A stretch of DNA of 64,000 nt from Pedobacter sp. Bi126 (GTDB lineage Bacteria > Bacteroidota > Bacteroidia > Sphingobacteriales > Sphingobacteriaceae), in NCBI RefSeq assembly GCF_918698245.1, contig NZ_CAKKMS010000004.1:434001-498000 (forward strand), read 5' to 3'. The first letter of the stretch is position 1; each line of letters opens with the position of its first letter. Made by a program: the position numbers and the translations under genes. Shown piece after piece: positions 45,983 to 55,464 of this stretch. The notes beneath the pieces are model-generated. The model saw only the letters and a list, made by a program, of their open reading frames with translations. It was not told the origin of the DNA and ran no database searches.

Positions 45983-47968
45983 ATGAAATTGACTAAACTA
46001 ATAACTTTATGTTTGGTTTGTTGCGTTTTTGCCTTTTCCGCATCGGCACAACAAGCTACAACACCGGCGCCAGCAACCAATTATAATCCTGCTGAAGCCT
46101 TTGGCCCACTATTTTATACACAAAACGGGAACGAATTCCGCTCTGCAATTGGTGCACCCGGACCAAAATATTGGCAAAACCGCGTTGATTACAACATTAC
46201 CGCTAATCTCGATGAAACTAAAAATACGGTTACGGGTACCGTTACCATTACTTACAAAAATAATAGTCCCGATAAATTACCCTATTTATGGCTGCAATTA
46301 GATCAGAATACCTTTAAAGAAACTTCACGTGGCTATGCCATTACACCAGCGCGTAGCCGTTATGGTGCACAAGGTGAAAAATTTGATGGTGGTTATAAAA
46401 TCCAGAACATCAGTGTTTCGCAAAAAGCTGCTGCTGTAAAATTTACTTCTTTGGTAGAAGATACGCGCATGCAGATCCGTTTAGACCAACCAATGGCGGC
46501 TAATGGTGATATTGTAACTGTTAAAATGGACTATTCTTTCGTTATCCCAAAAGAGGGTTCAGACAGAACAGGACATTTAACCACAAAAAATGGCGAAATT
46601 TTTGCCATTGCACAGTGGTTTCCACGCATGTGTGTGTATGATGATGTGCTAGGATGGAATACTTTGCCTTATTGGGGCGGCGGTGAATTTTATTGCGAAT
46701 ATGGCGATATTAATTTTGCCATCACCGCACCGGCAAGCCATATCGTAATGGGTTCGGGCGAATTATTAAACCCTGCCGAAGTTTTTACACCAGAACAATT
46801 AAAAAGGTGGAATGCCGCTAAACTTAGCGATGCTACCGTTCACATCCGTACAGAAGAAGAGGTAACAGATCCAAAATCCCGTCCGGCGAAAGATAAATTA
46901 ACCTGGAGATTTAAAATCTTAAATGCACGCGATGCGGCCTGGGCTTCATCTAAATCTTTTGTGTTAGATGCAGCAAAGATCAATTTGCCAAGCGGTAAAA
47001 AATCCCTGGCCGTTTCTGCACAACCTGTAGAAAGCAACGGTGTTGATGCATATGGCCGTGGTGTAGAATATGTAAAATCTACCATTGAGCATTACTCAGG
47101 CAAATGGTTCGAATATCCATATCCAATGGCAGTTAATGTGGCTACCAATGTAGGTGGGATGGAATATCCTGGTATTGTTTTTTGTGGTTGGAAAGCTAAA
47201 AAAGCAGGTGCATGGGGCGTAATCGATCACGAATTCGGCCATACCTGGTTCCCTATGATTGTGGGTTCCAACGAACGTAAATATGGTTGGATGGATGAAG
47301 GCTTCAATACTTTTATCAACGGTATTTCTAAAAGTAGTTTTAATAAAGGTGAGTATGCCGCTCAGCCAACCGATATGAATAAAGTTGGTAAAAGCACCAT
47401 CGGAAATCCGGTTTATGAAAACATGATGTTAATGCCTGATGGTATGGCGGAACGTAATATAGGTATTAATTTATATTATAAACCAGGATGGGGCTTAGAT
47501 ATCCTGAGAAATCAGATTTTAGGTGAAGATCGTTTCGATTATGCTTTCCGTCAATACATTAAAAACTGGGCATTTAAACATCCAACCCCATTTGATTTCT
47601 TTCGTTCAATGGAGAATGGTGCTGGCGAAGATTTAGCCTGGTTTTGGAGAAGCTGGTGGTTAAACAACTGGAAAATGGATCAAGGTATTGCTGGTGTTGA
47701 GGCTGTTAAGCAAGATGATAAATTGGTGGGCTACGCGATTAAAGTTGTAAACCTGGAGAAAATGCCAATGCCAATTATCCTGCAGGTTAAAACCAAAAGC
47801 GGTAAAACGGACATCGTAAAAATTCCTGTTGATGTTTGGATGAAAAACGCGACTTGGTTGGTACGCTATCCAACAACTGAAGAGATCGAATCCGTTACTT
47901 TAGATCCTAATAAAGTATTGCCAGATTCGAATACAGATAATAATACCTGGACAGCTACAGGTAACTAA
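45983..47968 (+). CDS. M1-family metallopeptidase
   Basis: A 661-residue exported zinc aminopeptidase. The signal peptide ends near residue 21. The zinc motif is H416-E417-F-G-H420 with E439 (WMDEGFNTF) as the third ligand, and the substrate motif reads GGMEYP near 388-393, a variant of GAMEN. It lacks the C-terminal helical domain of longer M1 enzymes; it is nearer the Bacteroidota exported M1 subtype. It likely trims peptides in the periplasm for uptake. It is monocistronic with a strong terminator. Confidence 0.94.
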   Translation: MKLTKLITLCLVCCVFAFSASAQQATTPAPATNYNPAEAFGPLFYTQNGNEFRSAIGAPGPKYWQNRVDYNITANLDETKNTVTGTVTITYKNNSPDKLPYLWLQLDQNTFKETSRGYAITPARSRYGAQGEKFDGGYKIQNISVSQKAAAVKFTSLVEDTRMQIRLDQPMAANGDIVTVKMDYSFVIPKEGSDRTGHLTTKNGEIFAIAQWFPRMCVYDDVLGWNTLPYWGGGEFYCEYGDINFAITAPASHIVMGSGELLNPAEVFTPEQLKRWNAAKLSDATVHIRTEEEVTDPKSRPAKDKLTWRFKILNARDAAWASSKSFVLDAAKINLPSGKKSLAVSAQPVESNGVDAYGRGVEYVKSTIEHYSGKWFEYPYPMAVNVATNVGGMEYPGIVFCGWKAKKAGAWGVIDHEFGHTWFPMIVGSNERKYGWMDEGFNTFINGISKSSFNKGEYAAQPTDMNKVGKSTIGNPVYENMMLMPDGMAERNIGINLYYKPGWGLDILRNQILGEDRFDYAFRQYIKNWAFKHPTPFDFFRSMENGAGEDLAWFWRSWWLNNWKMDQGIAGVEAVKQDDKLVGYAIKVVNLEKMPMPIILQVKTKSGKTDIVKIPVDVWMKNATWLVRYPTTEEIESVTLDPNKVLPDSNTDNNTWTATGN

Positions 47969-47990
47969 TTTAGCCTGATTAATGAATTGT

Positions 47991-48025
47991 ACCTCCTGAT
48001 TTTTAAAGATCAGGAGGTTTTTTAT
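47991..48025 (+). terminator. Terminator of the M1 peptidase gene
   Basis: ACCTCCTGAT (47991-48000) pairs perfectly with ATCAGGAGGT (48009-48018), followed by T6. Confidence 0.94.
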
Positions 48026-48090
48026 TGCAAACAACCGACGGTTTACTATTTCTTATCGAATAATTTAGCACCAGTTAATTTTATTAGCAA

Positions 48091-48498
48091 ATGGAAAAAC
48101 CTAATTTAGAAATCAGTAACCCGGCAGGCATATACGATCCCCGTCCACATGGATATTCTCACGTTGCTTCTGTTTCAGTCAACTCCTCACTTGTGTTTGT
48201 TGCAGGCCAGGGTGGTAGCAGAACAGATGGCGTACTGAGTGATGATTTCAGGACGCAGGTAGGTATTGTATTCGAAAATATAGCTTTGGCCTTAAAAAGC
48301 AAAGGCTTAACCATGGCCAATATTGCAAAGCTCACAACATTAGTGGTGGATTATGATGAGGCGAAACACGAAATCCTGATCGAAGAATCGAACAAAATAT
48401 GGCCTGATCAGAAATTTCCGGTAAACACGCTTATTCCGGTACAAAGATTGGCCTTAACTGGCATGCTGATCGAAATTGATGCTACGGCCATTGACTAA
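48091..48498 (+). CDS. RidA-family (YjgF/YER057c) protein
   Basis: A 135-residue protein that forms trimers. SVSVNSSLVFVAGQGG near 27-42 and VIVDYDEAKHEI-like segments are typical, and TLIPVQRLALTGMLIEIDATAI at the C-terminus holds the conserved Arg of the enamine deaminase site. RidA proteins hydrolyse reactive enamines from PLP enzymes, but divergent subgroups have other roles. The sequence fits the family, not a particular activity. It is monocistronic. Confidence 0.9.
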   Translation: MEKPNLEISNPAGIYDPRPHGYSHVASVSVNSSLVFVAGQGGSRTDGVLSDDFRTQVGIVFENIALALKSKGLTMANIAKLTTLVVDYDEAKHEILIEESNKIWPDQKFPVNTLIPVQRLALTGMLIEIDATAID

Positions 48499-48536
48499 TT
48501 TATAAACTGATGTTGTGTATTTTTGGAAATGAAGGG

Positions 48537-48770
48537 TTCCGTTCTCCTGGAGGTTTTCAGTCCCGCTTTCCGTTCCAAGTCCAGCGCTGCGGGCTTCCAC
48601 TTCATCCGATAGCTATCGGATCGGGTTCAGAAACATCGCTTCGATGCCTTGGCGCCATGCTAGGAGCAGACCTTTCATCCTAAACCTGATAGTAGCGGGC
48701 ATCCCGATTCTTCATCGGGATAAAGCGGATGGAAGGGCTGCATTTGCCAAAAACCATTGTACGTTTGTTT
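48537..48770. repeat. Dispersed CCTAAACCTGA-family intergenic element (plus orientation)
   Basis: It contains a perfect 18-nt palindrome ATCCGATAGCTATCGGAT (48604-48621), the block CCTAAACCTGATAGTAGCG, and hairpin ATCCCGAT (48701-48708) / ATCGGGAT (48714-48721), then AGGGCTG...CCAA...ACCA. The inverted homologue is at 16090-16330. No gene is contained. Confidence 0.75.
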
Positions 48771-48840
48771 CCAAAAAAATATAGCTATAATTAATTTGGT
48801 GTTGCTAAAGCATTAATAATAAATTGAAAAAATTATACAG

Positions 48841-49449
48841 ATGGAAAAAGGAGAACGCAAAAATGTTTATAAGGCTTACAATAAGATGGGTAAATGGTTT
48901 GCCGAAAACCGCTATGCGGGTTTAGAAGAGAAAACCTATTTGGACGATTTACTTAAGCGAGTGCCTCTAAATGCAAGTATTTTAGATTTGGGCTGCGGCA
49001 GTGGAAAACCTATATTAGAATATCTGATCAGGCAAAATGTAAATGTTCTCGGAATCGATGCCAGTGAGCAGATGTTAGAATTGGCCAAACTAAATTTTCC
49101 AGACACACAGTTTATGCTGAAAGATATGCGTAAACTTGATTTAGATGAAAAATTCGATGCAATAATTGCCTGGCACAGTTTTTTTCATCTCCCGGCAGCC
49201 GATCAGCCTGGTATGTTCAGTATTTTTAGGCGTCACCTTAAACCAAATGGCATTTTGTTATTTACCTCTGGAACGGATAGAGGAGAGGTTTGGGGGATGA
49301 ACGGTGGTGAAAACTTATTCCATGCTTCTTTAGATACTGATGAATATCGATCATTGCTTGAATCCAATCACTTTGAAGTACTTAGCCATATCATAAATGA
49401 CCCTGATTGTGGCGGCGCAAATGTTTGGATGGCACAATATAAACCCTGA
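48841..49449 (+). CDS. Class I SAM-dependent methyltransferase
   Basis: A 202-residue methyltransferase. Motif I is ILDLGCGSGKPILEYL (near 43-58), motif II NVLGIDASEQMLELAK, with DAIIAWHSFFHL as motif IV-like segment near 105-116, and GILLFTSG near 139-146. The Rossmann core is complete. Substrate is not identifiable. The next gene starts 23 nt later and has its own -7 box, so cotranscription is possible but not required. Confidence 0.92.
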   Translation: MEKGERKNVYKAYNKMGKWFAENRYAGLEEKTYLDDLLKRVPLNASILDLGCGSGKPILEYLIRQNVNVLGIDASEQMLELAKLNFPDTQFMLKDMRKLDLDEKFDAIIAWHSFFHLPAADQPGMFSIFRRHLKPNGILLFTSGTDRGEVWGMNGGENLFHASLDTDEYRSLLESNHFEVLSHIINDPDCGGANVWMAQYKP

Positions 49450-49460
49450 TAATTTTGCCT

Positions 49461-49468
49461 TAACTTTG
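49461..49468 (+). promoter_or_regulatory. -7 box TAACTTTG ending 4 nt before the start codon
   Basis: Perfect TAnnTTTG just upstream of the VF530 gene. If used it predicts a leaderless mRNA. TTTG at 49454-49457 is too near to be a -33 box. Confidence 0.4.
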
Positions 49469-49472
49469 CAGC

Positions 49473-49694
49473 ATGGCCGAACAGCAAAAAAACAATCCCT
49501 TACACGGTATCACCCTAGAAAAAATTGTAACCGATCTTCAGCTACACTACGGCTGGGAAAAACTGGGGTCACTGATCAGGATCGATTGTTTTAACAACAA
49601 CCAAACGATAAAATCGAGTTTAAAATTTTTAAGAAGAATGCCTTGGGCGCGTAAAAAGGTAGAAGAATTATATCTTGATACGTTTCATAAATGA
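49473..49694 (+). CDS. VF530 family (DUF2132) DNA-binding-like protein
   Basis: A 73-residue protein that matches the VF530 family: NNPLHGITLEKIVTDLQLHYGWEKLG (near 7-32) and SSLKFLRRMPWARKKVEELY (near 47-66). The family fold is a small helical domain with proposed nucleic-acid binding; no function is established in Bacteroidota. It is basic near the end, which fits such binding. Start chosen at the first ATG of the conserved domain. Confidence 0.9.
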   Translation: MAEQQKNNPLHGITLEKIVTDLQLHYGWEKLGSLIRIDCFNNNQTIKSSLKFLRRMPWARKKVEELYLDTFHK

Positions 49695-49699
49695 GATCT

Positions 49700-50066
49700 A
49701 ATGATTGAATGAGTGAATTTTGAATGAGTAAATGTGCTAGTGATCAAATCCAACATTTCATCAATCAGTCATCCAGTAATTTCTTCACTCAATCCTGCTC
49801 TCATTCAATAATTCCGTCATTCACTCATTCAATAATTATCTCACCTTGCAACCTTTCCTTTAAAACGCTCAACAATCAAAGCCCTCAGACTTCCGAAGTT
49901 TCAAAGGCCTGCGCAGGAGCAAACTTCGGAAGTCGGTCCGACTAGGGAGGGATTTTTAAAAAAAAAAATCTTTTTTCTTGTCACATTTTAATTTTTTTGG
50001 TGTCTTATAGTTGAACCCTTAAAAAAGGGTTAATCAAACAAACCAATAAAAAAGACAATTTTAAGT
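49700..50066. other. Gene-free spacer with TCATTCA tracts and a strong hairpin
   Basis: The 49700-49850 part consists of degenerate TGAATGAGTGAAT and TCACTCATTCAAT words, and frames across it are low-complexity. At 49888-49934, GACTTCCGAAGTTT and AAACTTCGGAAGTC pair perfectly (14 bp). Then an A-run and a GTCACATTTT word (49980-49989) lie near the receptor start. Confidence 0.7.
49888..49934. repeat. Perfect 14-bp inverted repeat
   Basis: GACTTCCGAAGTTT (49888-49901) and AAACTTCGGAAGTC (49921-49934), 19-nt loop. Each arm is also internally palindromic (CTTCCGAAG). No T-run. Upstream of the TonB-type receptor gene. Confidence 0.8.
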
Positions 50067-52883
50067 ATGAAAACCTATTTATGGATATTGCTGTGCGTAT
50101 TATCTACGAAAGTCTTCGCACAACAAGCGGGTAATATAAATGGAAAAATTATTGATGGGAAAACAAACCAACCTATTGAATATGTGGGTATTATTTTATC
50201 CGATAAAACTGATTCTACCAAAAAAGTAGGTGTAGTAACCAACAAAGCCGGAGAATTTTCTTTTAATGCGGTTGCCAATGGCGACTATAAAATCAGGATT
50301 TCGGCCTTAGGATATAATTCCATCACCAAAAACATCAATTTGAACGGAAAGACTGTTAACATTGGCACTTTAAAATTGGCAGAAGATGCCATTGCCTTAA
50401 AAGATGTAGCGGTAAGCGGGCGTTATGCTACAGCCACCGTAAAAAAAGATACCATAGAATTTAATGCCGATGCTTATAAAACCAGGCCAAATGCAGCGGT
50501 AGAAGATTTATTGAAGAAGCTTCCAGGTGTAACCGTTGATAAAGATGGAAGTATTTTGGTGCAGGGACAAAAAGTTACCCGCTTAACTGTCGACGGTAAG
50601 GATTTCTTTGGCACTGACCCTAAAACGGCAACGAAAAACCTCCCTGCAGATGCGATCGCCAAAGTACAGTTGATTGACAGCAAAACCCAGGAAGCAAAAG
50701 CCACTGGCATTGACGACGGTCAGCGCGAAAAAGTATTGAATCTTACCATTAAAGAAGATAAGAAAAAGGGTTGGTTCGGTAACGCCAATCTAGCAGGAGG
50801 AACAACAGATAAATATGGAAGTTATTTAAGTGCCAACCACTTTAATAAAAATCTGCAGTTTGCTGTTCTGGGCATGAGCAACAATACCAACGATGCCAGC
50901 TTTGGCTACGATGACCTGAGTAGTTTCAGCGGTGGAAATATCGGAAATATTTTTGCTCCACCAGCCGGGGGAAGTTTCTCCATCAATAACAATAACGGCA
51001 AAACAACTATTGGTGGGAGTGGGGTTTTTGATAACAATGCCATTGGACTCTACACCACACATAGTGGCGGTGTAAACTACAGTAATTCCTGGGGCAAGAA
51101 TAATAAGTTAGCCATTAGCGGAAGTTATTTTACTTATTTTTCTTCTGGTCTAGGTAATAAATTATCCAATATTCAGGATTTAAGCGCTGGCGATATTTTA
51201 CGCACATTGGATAATACCGACCGCAATAGTAATAACCAGGCACATCGTTTTAACTTTAAGGCAGAATACCATCCCGATTCGTTAACAGATATGGTATTCC
51301 GGCCAAATGTGATCCTAAACAGTACCACCAACATCAACAACCGTACATTCAATGCAAATTTTGATGCTACAGGAAAAGCAAATGATGGAAGCCAATATTA
51401 CAATCAGCATAATTTCACCCCATCCTTATTTGGCGAGTTTACCGTGCTGAGGAGATTGGCCAATAAAAAAGGCTCGGTTTCGCTCCGGTTAAATGGCACA
51501 CAAAATACCTTTAATTCTGACTGGTTAAATCAATCGCTGCTTCATCAATATGTAAATGGTGATACCGCCGTTACCAATATCAATCAGCAAGCGAATCAGG
51601 AAAATGCCTCAAAAACTTATACCATCAACGGAAATTATGCCAGGCAGTTGAATCAAAAGTGGAGTGCCAACCTTGCTTACGGTTATACAAGAAGCATTGT
51701 TGATGCGCAGCAGATTACCTTTGATTATAATCCGACTACCGATCGCTACGAAACCATTGTGCCATCCTTAACCAATACTTTCGATAACCATAACAGCCTG
51801 CAAGTTGCCGGTTTGGGCTTTATCTACACCGGAAAGGATTGGACTTATAATTTCGGTTTCAATGCACAGGAAAGTTTGTTAAATGCCAATGTATTTAATA
51901 ATGTAGGTGCCAATATTGGCAATATTGAAAAATCGTATTACAACTTATTGCCGCGTTTAACAGTCAATTTTAAAAATAAAGCAAATCAAACCATTGCAAT
52001 CAATTACCGGGCAAGCGTTAATCTACCTTCAGTTACCGATCTGCAGCCTGTACAGAACAATACCAATCCATTATATCAAAGAATCGGAAACCCTGATCTC
52101 GAAGCCCGAAAAAACCATCGCCTATCGGTAAACTTTAATACCTTTAGTCCTGATAATAACCGCTATTGGAATGGATATTTTCTCTATAACCTATCTTTTG
52201 ATGATACCGGAAATGATATTACCTATAACAATGGGATACAAACGGTGAAGCCGATCAATGTAAATGGCAATTATTACCTGCGTGCCGGAACATTTTTTGG
52301 GATGCCATCAAAACTTAAAGGTTTAAGGATGAATTATGGTGCAAATTTCTTTACCGAACATAGAACAAACTTTATCAGCGGTGCTAAAAACATCACCAAC
52401 AGGTTCGAAATCGGTCCGAACATTAACTGGAGCTATGATATTGATGATAAATTTAATGCTGGTATATATGTTTATGTAGCCTATACCAAAGTAAATAATA
52501 CAGCCGAATCGGCGATCGACAATAAATATTTTACGCTAAATAACACCTTAAATCTAAGTTACGAGTTCATTAAAGATTTAAGAATAGAAGCTGATTTAAA
52601 TCATATCGGTTCAGCAGGCCGTGCCGATGGGTTTAATAACAATTACTTTCTACTTAACGCGGGCATAAACAAATATTTAATGAAACGAAGGGTAACACTG
52701 AGTTTAAAAGGTTTTGATATCCTGAACCAGAATACCAGCATAGATAGAGTTGTGAATAGTAGCCGGATTGAAGATGTAAGGTACAACAACATCACCCGAT
52801 ATTTTTATTTATCACTAAATTACAAGTTAACCAAAGTGGGTGTAAACAACCAAAGGAGCAACCCACGCAATACCGTTAATTAG
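50067..52883 (+). CDS. TonB-dependent receptor-like outer membrane beta-barrel protein
   Basis: A 938-residue exported receptor. Signal peptide ends near residue 19. A carboxypeptidase-like domain (about 22-105; KIIDGKTNQPIEYVGIILSD) precedes a plug-like domain (about 120-230) with the AVEDLLKKLPGVTVDKDGSI and TVDGKDFFGTDPKTATKNLP segments, followed by a barrel (OMP_b-brl_3 type). The plug variant with DGKDFFG is found in receptors without a SusD partner. A possible LytTR-like GTCACATTTT lies about 80 nt upstream. Ligand is unknown. Confidence 0.92.
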   Translation: MKTYLWILLCVLSTKVFAQQAGNINGKIIDGKTNQPIEYVGIILSDKTDSTKKVGVVTNKAGEFSFNAVANGDYKIRISALGYNSITKNINLNGKTVNIGTLKLAEDAIALKDVAVSGRYATATVKKDTIEFNADAYKTRPNAAVEDLLKKLPGVTVDKDGSILVQGQKVTRLTVDGKDFFGTDPKTATKNLPADAIAKVQLIDSKTQEAKATGIDDGQREKVLNLTIKEDKKKGWFGNANLAGGTTDKYGSYLSANHFNKNLQFAVLGMSNNTNDASFGYDDLSSFSGGNIGNIFAPPAGGSFSINNNNGKTTIGGSGVFDNNAIGLYTTHSGGVNYSNSWGKNNKLAISGSYFTYFSSGLGNKLSNIQDLSAGDILRTLDNTDRNSNNQAHRFNFKAEYHPDSLTDMVFRPNVILNSTTNINNRTFNANFDATGKANDGSQYYNQHNFTPSLFGEFTVLRRLANKKGSVSLRLNGTQNTFNSDWLNQSLLHQYVNGDTAVTNINQQANQENASKTYTINGNYARQLNQKWSANLAYGYTRSIVDAQQITFDYNPTTDRYETIVPSLTNTFDNHNSLQVAGLGFIYTGKDWTYNFGFNAQESLLNANVFNNVGANIGNIEKSYYNLLPRLTVNFKNKANQTIAINYRASVNLPSVTDLQPVQNNTNPLYQRIGNPDLEARKNHRLSVNFNTFSPDNNRYWNGYFLYNLSFDDTGNDITYNNGIQTVKPINVNGNYYLRAGTFFGMPSKLKGLRMNYGANFFTEHRTNFISGAKNITNRFEIGPNINWSYDIDDKFNAGIYVYVAYTKVNNTAESAIDNKYFTLNNTLNLSYEFIKDLRIEADLNHIGSAGRADGFNNNYFLLNAGINKYLMKRRVTLSLKGFDILNQNTSIDRVVNSSRIEDVRYNNITRYFYLSLNYKLTKVGVNNQRSNPRNTVN

Positions 52884-52957
52884 TGGCGATTTGTTAATCT
52901 GTATAGCAGGATATTTGTATCTTCGGATAGAATAAGCTTATTTGGAAATCTTAATGT

Positions 52958-53416
52958 ATGAAGAAAACTTTACCACTCATTTTTACAATTTTAATAACCC
53001 TGTATTTTTCGGCATGTAAAAAAGGCGACATTAAAACCCTAAACAGTATTGGTTATGGATCGTCATTTGGGATGTGTGTAGGCTATTGTTCCAGTAATTT
53101 ACTCATTAGCGACCTGAAACTTACTTTTTCTAAATCGAAAAACGGGCAAACAGCTGATACCAAAACCTGTAGCAAAACAATCTCCGAAGCTGATATAAAC
53201 GCAATCAAAAAAGAATTGAATTTGGAGAAGATTTCGGCCCTTCCAGAGGTAATTGGCTGCCCTGATTGTGCTGATGGAGGTGCAGAGTGGATTGCTATTA
53301 ATGCCGATGGTAAACAGTATAAAATTACTTACGAGTATGGTAAAGCACCAAAAGAATTAGAAGCTGCAGTTGCACAGTTGAAAGTTCTGAAAGATAGCTT
53401 TAAGGATTGTAATTAA
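52958..53416 (+). CDS. Cys-rich lipoprotein of unknown function
   Basis: A 152-residue lipoprotein (FSAC lipobox, Cys20). The mature part has paired Cys: GMCVGYC near 38-44, C near 69 (TKTC), and GCPDCADGGAEW near 107-117. That pattern suggests two disulfide bonds or a metal site. It has a PepSY-like feel (AINADGKQYKITYEYGKAPKELEAAV) but no family is certain. It is 74 nt downstream of the receptor gene and may be cotranscribed. Confidence 0.72.
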   Translation: MKKTLPLIFTILITLYFSACKKGDIKTLNSIGYGSSFGMCVGYCSSNLLISDLKLTFSKSKNGQTADTKTCSKTISEADINAIKKELNLEKISALPEVIGCPDCADGGAEWIAINADGKQYKITYEYGKAPKELEAAVAQLKVLKDSFKDCN

Positions 53417-53429
53417 AGCTTAGCTTTTA

Positions 53430-54002
53430 TCACCTTGCTTTAATAACAGCACTTCTGATTTCGGTTCCTTCAAAGGTTATCCGTTTATCCCGTGTGCTCA
53501 CCAGTTCGGACAGCTCATATACATTTCTATACCCATAGCCATATAGATTAATATAAGTAGGAATATTTAAGGCCAATGAAATTGGGGCTATTTTTTTCTT
53601 TATTAAAACAGGCACAACTACTTTACTGGCAAAATTTGCCTGGTCATCTATAAAATTATTATTGCAATAGATTAATATTTTGGTATCCGCATTTGGTATA
53701 ATCCTTAACAGGTTTTGTTGTGTGAAATCAGAAAAATTTAGATGAATGGCACCTTTAACATGTTTGCGTTTAAATAGACTATCAGAACGTGTATCTAAAA
53801 TAATGGTACCTTTCTCTTCGGCCATTTTTAAAAATGTTGGTAAATCTACGAGCCTACCTATACGATGGGCTTTAACCTCGGGTATGAGTTTTTCGTAAGC
53901 ATCAAAATCTACATTGGCCTTTCTTTTAATGGTTGACGAAGTTTGTGCATTACATAGGTATGCAATGCTACAGCATATGATGGTGACGATTTTTGTTTTC
54001 AT
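53430..54002 (-). CDS. Exported rhodanese-like protein
   Basis: A 190-residue protein with a signal peptide (cleavage near residue 19). The rhodanese domain (about 45-150) has IILDTRSDSLFKRKHVKGAIHLNFSDF (70-96), and the active-site loop YCNNNF carries the Cys near residue 112. The loop is NNNF, not the longer CxxGxR of classical rhodaneses, so sulfur transfer is uncertain. The start is 17 nt after the stop of an SPFH-domain gene on the same strand, so the pair is likely cotranscribed. The partner is unknown. Confidence 0.85.
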   Translation of the reverse strand: MKTKIVTIICCSIAYLCNAQTSSTIKRKANVDFDAYEKLIPEVKAHRIGRLVDLPTFLKMAEEKGTIILDTRSDSLFKRKHVKGAIHLNFSDFTQQNLLRIIPNADTKILIYCNNNFIDDQANFASKVVVPVLIKKKIAPISLALNIPTYINLYGYGYRNVYELSELVSTRDKRITFEGTEIRSAVIKAR

Positions 54003-54019
54003 TTTTAAACACCTGAATG

Positions 54020-54925
54020 TTAATTTCCACCTAAAATAATTGGTGCACTTTTGCCATTACCCATAATAATAACTTTGGTGTTGGCCGATTTTGCAATTTC
54101 TTTTTGTGCCAATATAGATTCGTATTGGAGCTGGCGATCGCTTAAGCCTGTGGAAAGGATCCGTTGGTAATCGGCAATTCCTTGTGCTTCTACTCTTTTC
54201 CGTTCGGCTTCCTGACGTTCTTTTTGGAGTACAAATGTCATTTTTTGCGCATCTTGTTCTGCGTTTATTTTCGATTCGATACTTGCTTTTACCGATGCAG
54301 GTAACGTAATATTACGCACCAAAAGTTGTTCCAGCTCTAAACCTCTTTTGGCAAAGCTTTTTTCGATGGTATTAAATATTTTCGATTGGAATTCATCCCG
54401 CTTACTCGAGTACAATGCAACGGCATCGTAAGCAACTGCATTATCGCGTATGGCGGTACGTGAAACCGGTCGGACAATTTTTTCCAGATAATCAGTTCCT
54501 ATTTCCCTTAAAATATTTGGAGCGGCACTTCCCTTTACCCTGAATAGTACCGAGAGATCAATAATGACCTCCAAGCCATCAGCAGACAAAACACGTAATG
54601 CATCGTCAGTTTGTTTATTGCCTTCATCATGCACGCCAGACATGGTGTAGTTCTGTGTTTTAACATCAAATGGCGTAATTACCGCTATAGGGTTAATTAC
54701 ATTCAGGCCACTATATAAAACTTCGTTATCTACTTTTCCAAAAACGGTTTTAACGCCAACTTCGCCGGCATCAATAACTTTAAACATGGAGAAAGATAAG
54801 CCAATGATGACCAGCACCACACCGATAATTTTGGTAATACTACTGTAGCGGCCAATAACGTTATTTTGGTTTGATACTGCAAAACCGACAAAAATGATAA
54901 TAATCCCAATGATACTTAAGAACAT
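54020..54925 (-). CDS. Prohibitin/SPFH-domain membrane protein
   Basis: A 301-residue membrane protein. Two hydrophobic segments lie at 1-17 and about 29-49, then an SPFH domain (about 50-230) with DAGEVGVKTVFGKVDNEVL and TDYLEKIVRPVSRTAIRDNAVAYDAVALYSSKR. A coiled coil (about 210-270, AEQDAQKMTFVLQKERQEAERKRVEAQGIADYQRIL) follows. SPFH proteins form ring-shaped scaffolds in membranes; here the role is unknown. It is upstream of the rhodanese-like gene and has a TATCTTTA box about 17 nt before its start. Confidence 0.9.
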   Translation of the reverse strand: MFLSIIGIIIIFVGFAVSNQNNVIGRYSSITKIIGVVLVIIGLSFSMFKVIDAGEVGVKTVFGKVDNEVLYSGLNVINPIAVITPFDVKTQNYTMSGVHDEGNKQTDDALRVLSADGLEVIIDLSVLFRVKGSAAPNILREIGTDYLEKIVRPVSRTAIRDNAVAYDAVALYSSKRDEFQSKIFNTIEKSFAKRGLELEQLLVRNITLPASVKASIESKINAEQDAQKMTFVLQKERQEAERKRVEAQGIADYQRILSTGLSDRQLQYESILAQKEIAKSANTKVIIMGNGKSAPIILGGN

Positions 54926-55356
54926 ATAATTTAGATTTTTATTAAAGATAAAGTATTTAATACAATCTTTTATGGAATTAAAGCATGTGTGGTTTTAAGG
55001 CTTTTTAAAGCGTATAGAAATGGGCTGGGGAAAATTATAACGTTAATAGGATCGGTTAACTTTACTAACTAAACCCGATATACGTGGAAAGTGAGTTCTT
55101 TACGAACTTGTAACGTTAGCTCCGAAGGAGTTCCTTTGGAACGGGGCCGAACTCAACCTAAGAATTACTGAAACTGCTTTCCAAAAGTAATTTAAATAGC
55201 CAAACTAGATGCTAAAACGAGTTCAGTATGATGAGCGTGCTAGAGGATTTAGAGAGAGAACTGTTAACTGAAAATCTAAAACTGTAAACTGAACTACTCC
55301 TTAATCTTCAACTGAAAACTGATAATTGCCAATAGAAAACTTTTTATGCTAACCCC
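54926..55356. other. Gene-free spacer before the str operon
   Basis: No gene. It has GAGTTC (55093-55098) facing GAACTC (55149-55154), with CTCCGAAGGAG and TTCC...GGAAC words between, similar to the palindromic element at 33590. From 55255 on is an AACTGAAAACTG-type word tract. Confidence 0.55.
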
Positions 55357-55387
55357 TTGATTTTTAAAAAGAATTGTTCTACTTTTG
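55357..55387 (+). promoter_or_regulatory. rpsL promoter: TTG, 20-nt spacer, TACTTTTG
   Basis: TTG (55357-55359) and a perfect TAnnTTTG box (55380-55387) are spaced as in Bacteroidota sigmaABfr promoters. The predicted leader of about 70 nt contains TGCAG...CTGCA and CCGGGGGAGCGG, which could serve S7/S12 autoregulation (inference). Confidence 0.7.
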
Positions 55388-55464
55388 CAGTCCGTTTTAT
55401 GGGCTATCTGCAAGGATGCCGGGGGAGCGGTAAATTTTTTAATAAAAAAACATAAAAAAGCACA

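Noticed and set aside
49724..49945. 73-codon plus-strand frame
   Set aside because: It consists of TCATTCA word tract and a hairpin; a Ser/Thr/Phe-rich translation without any conserved motif.
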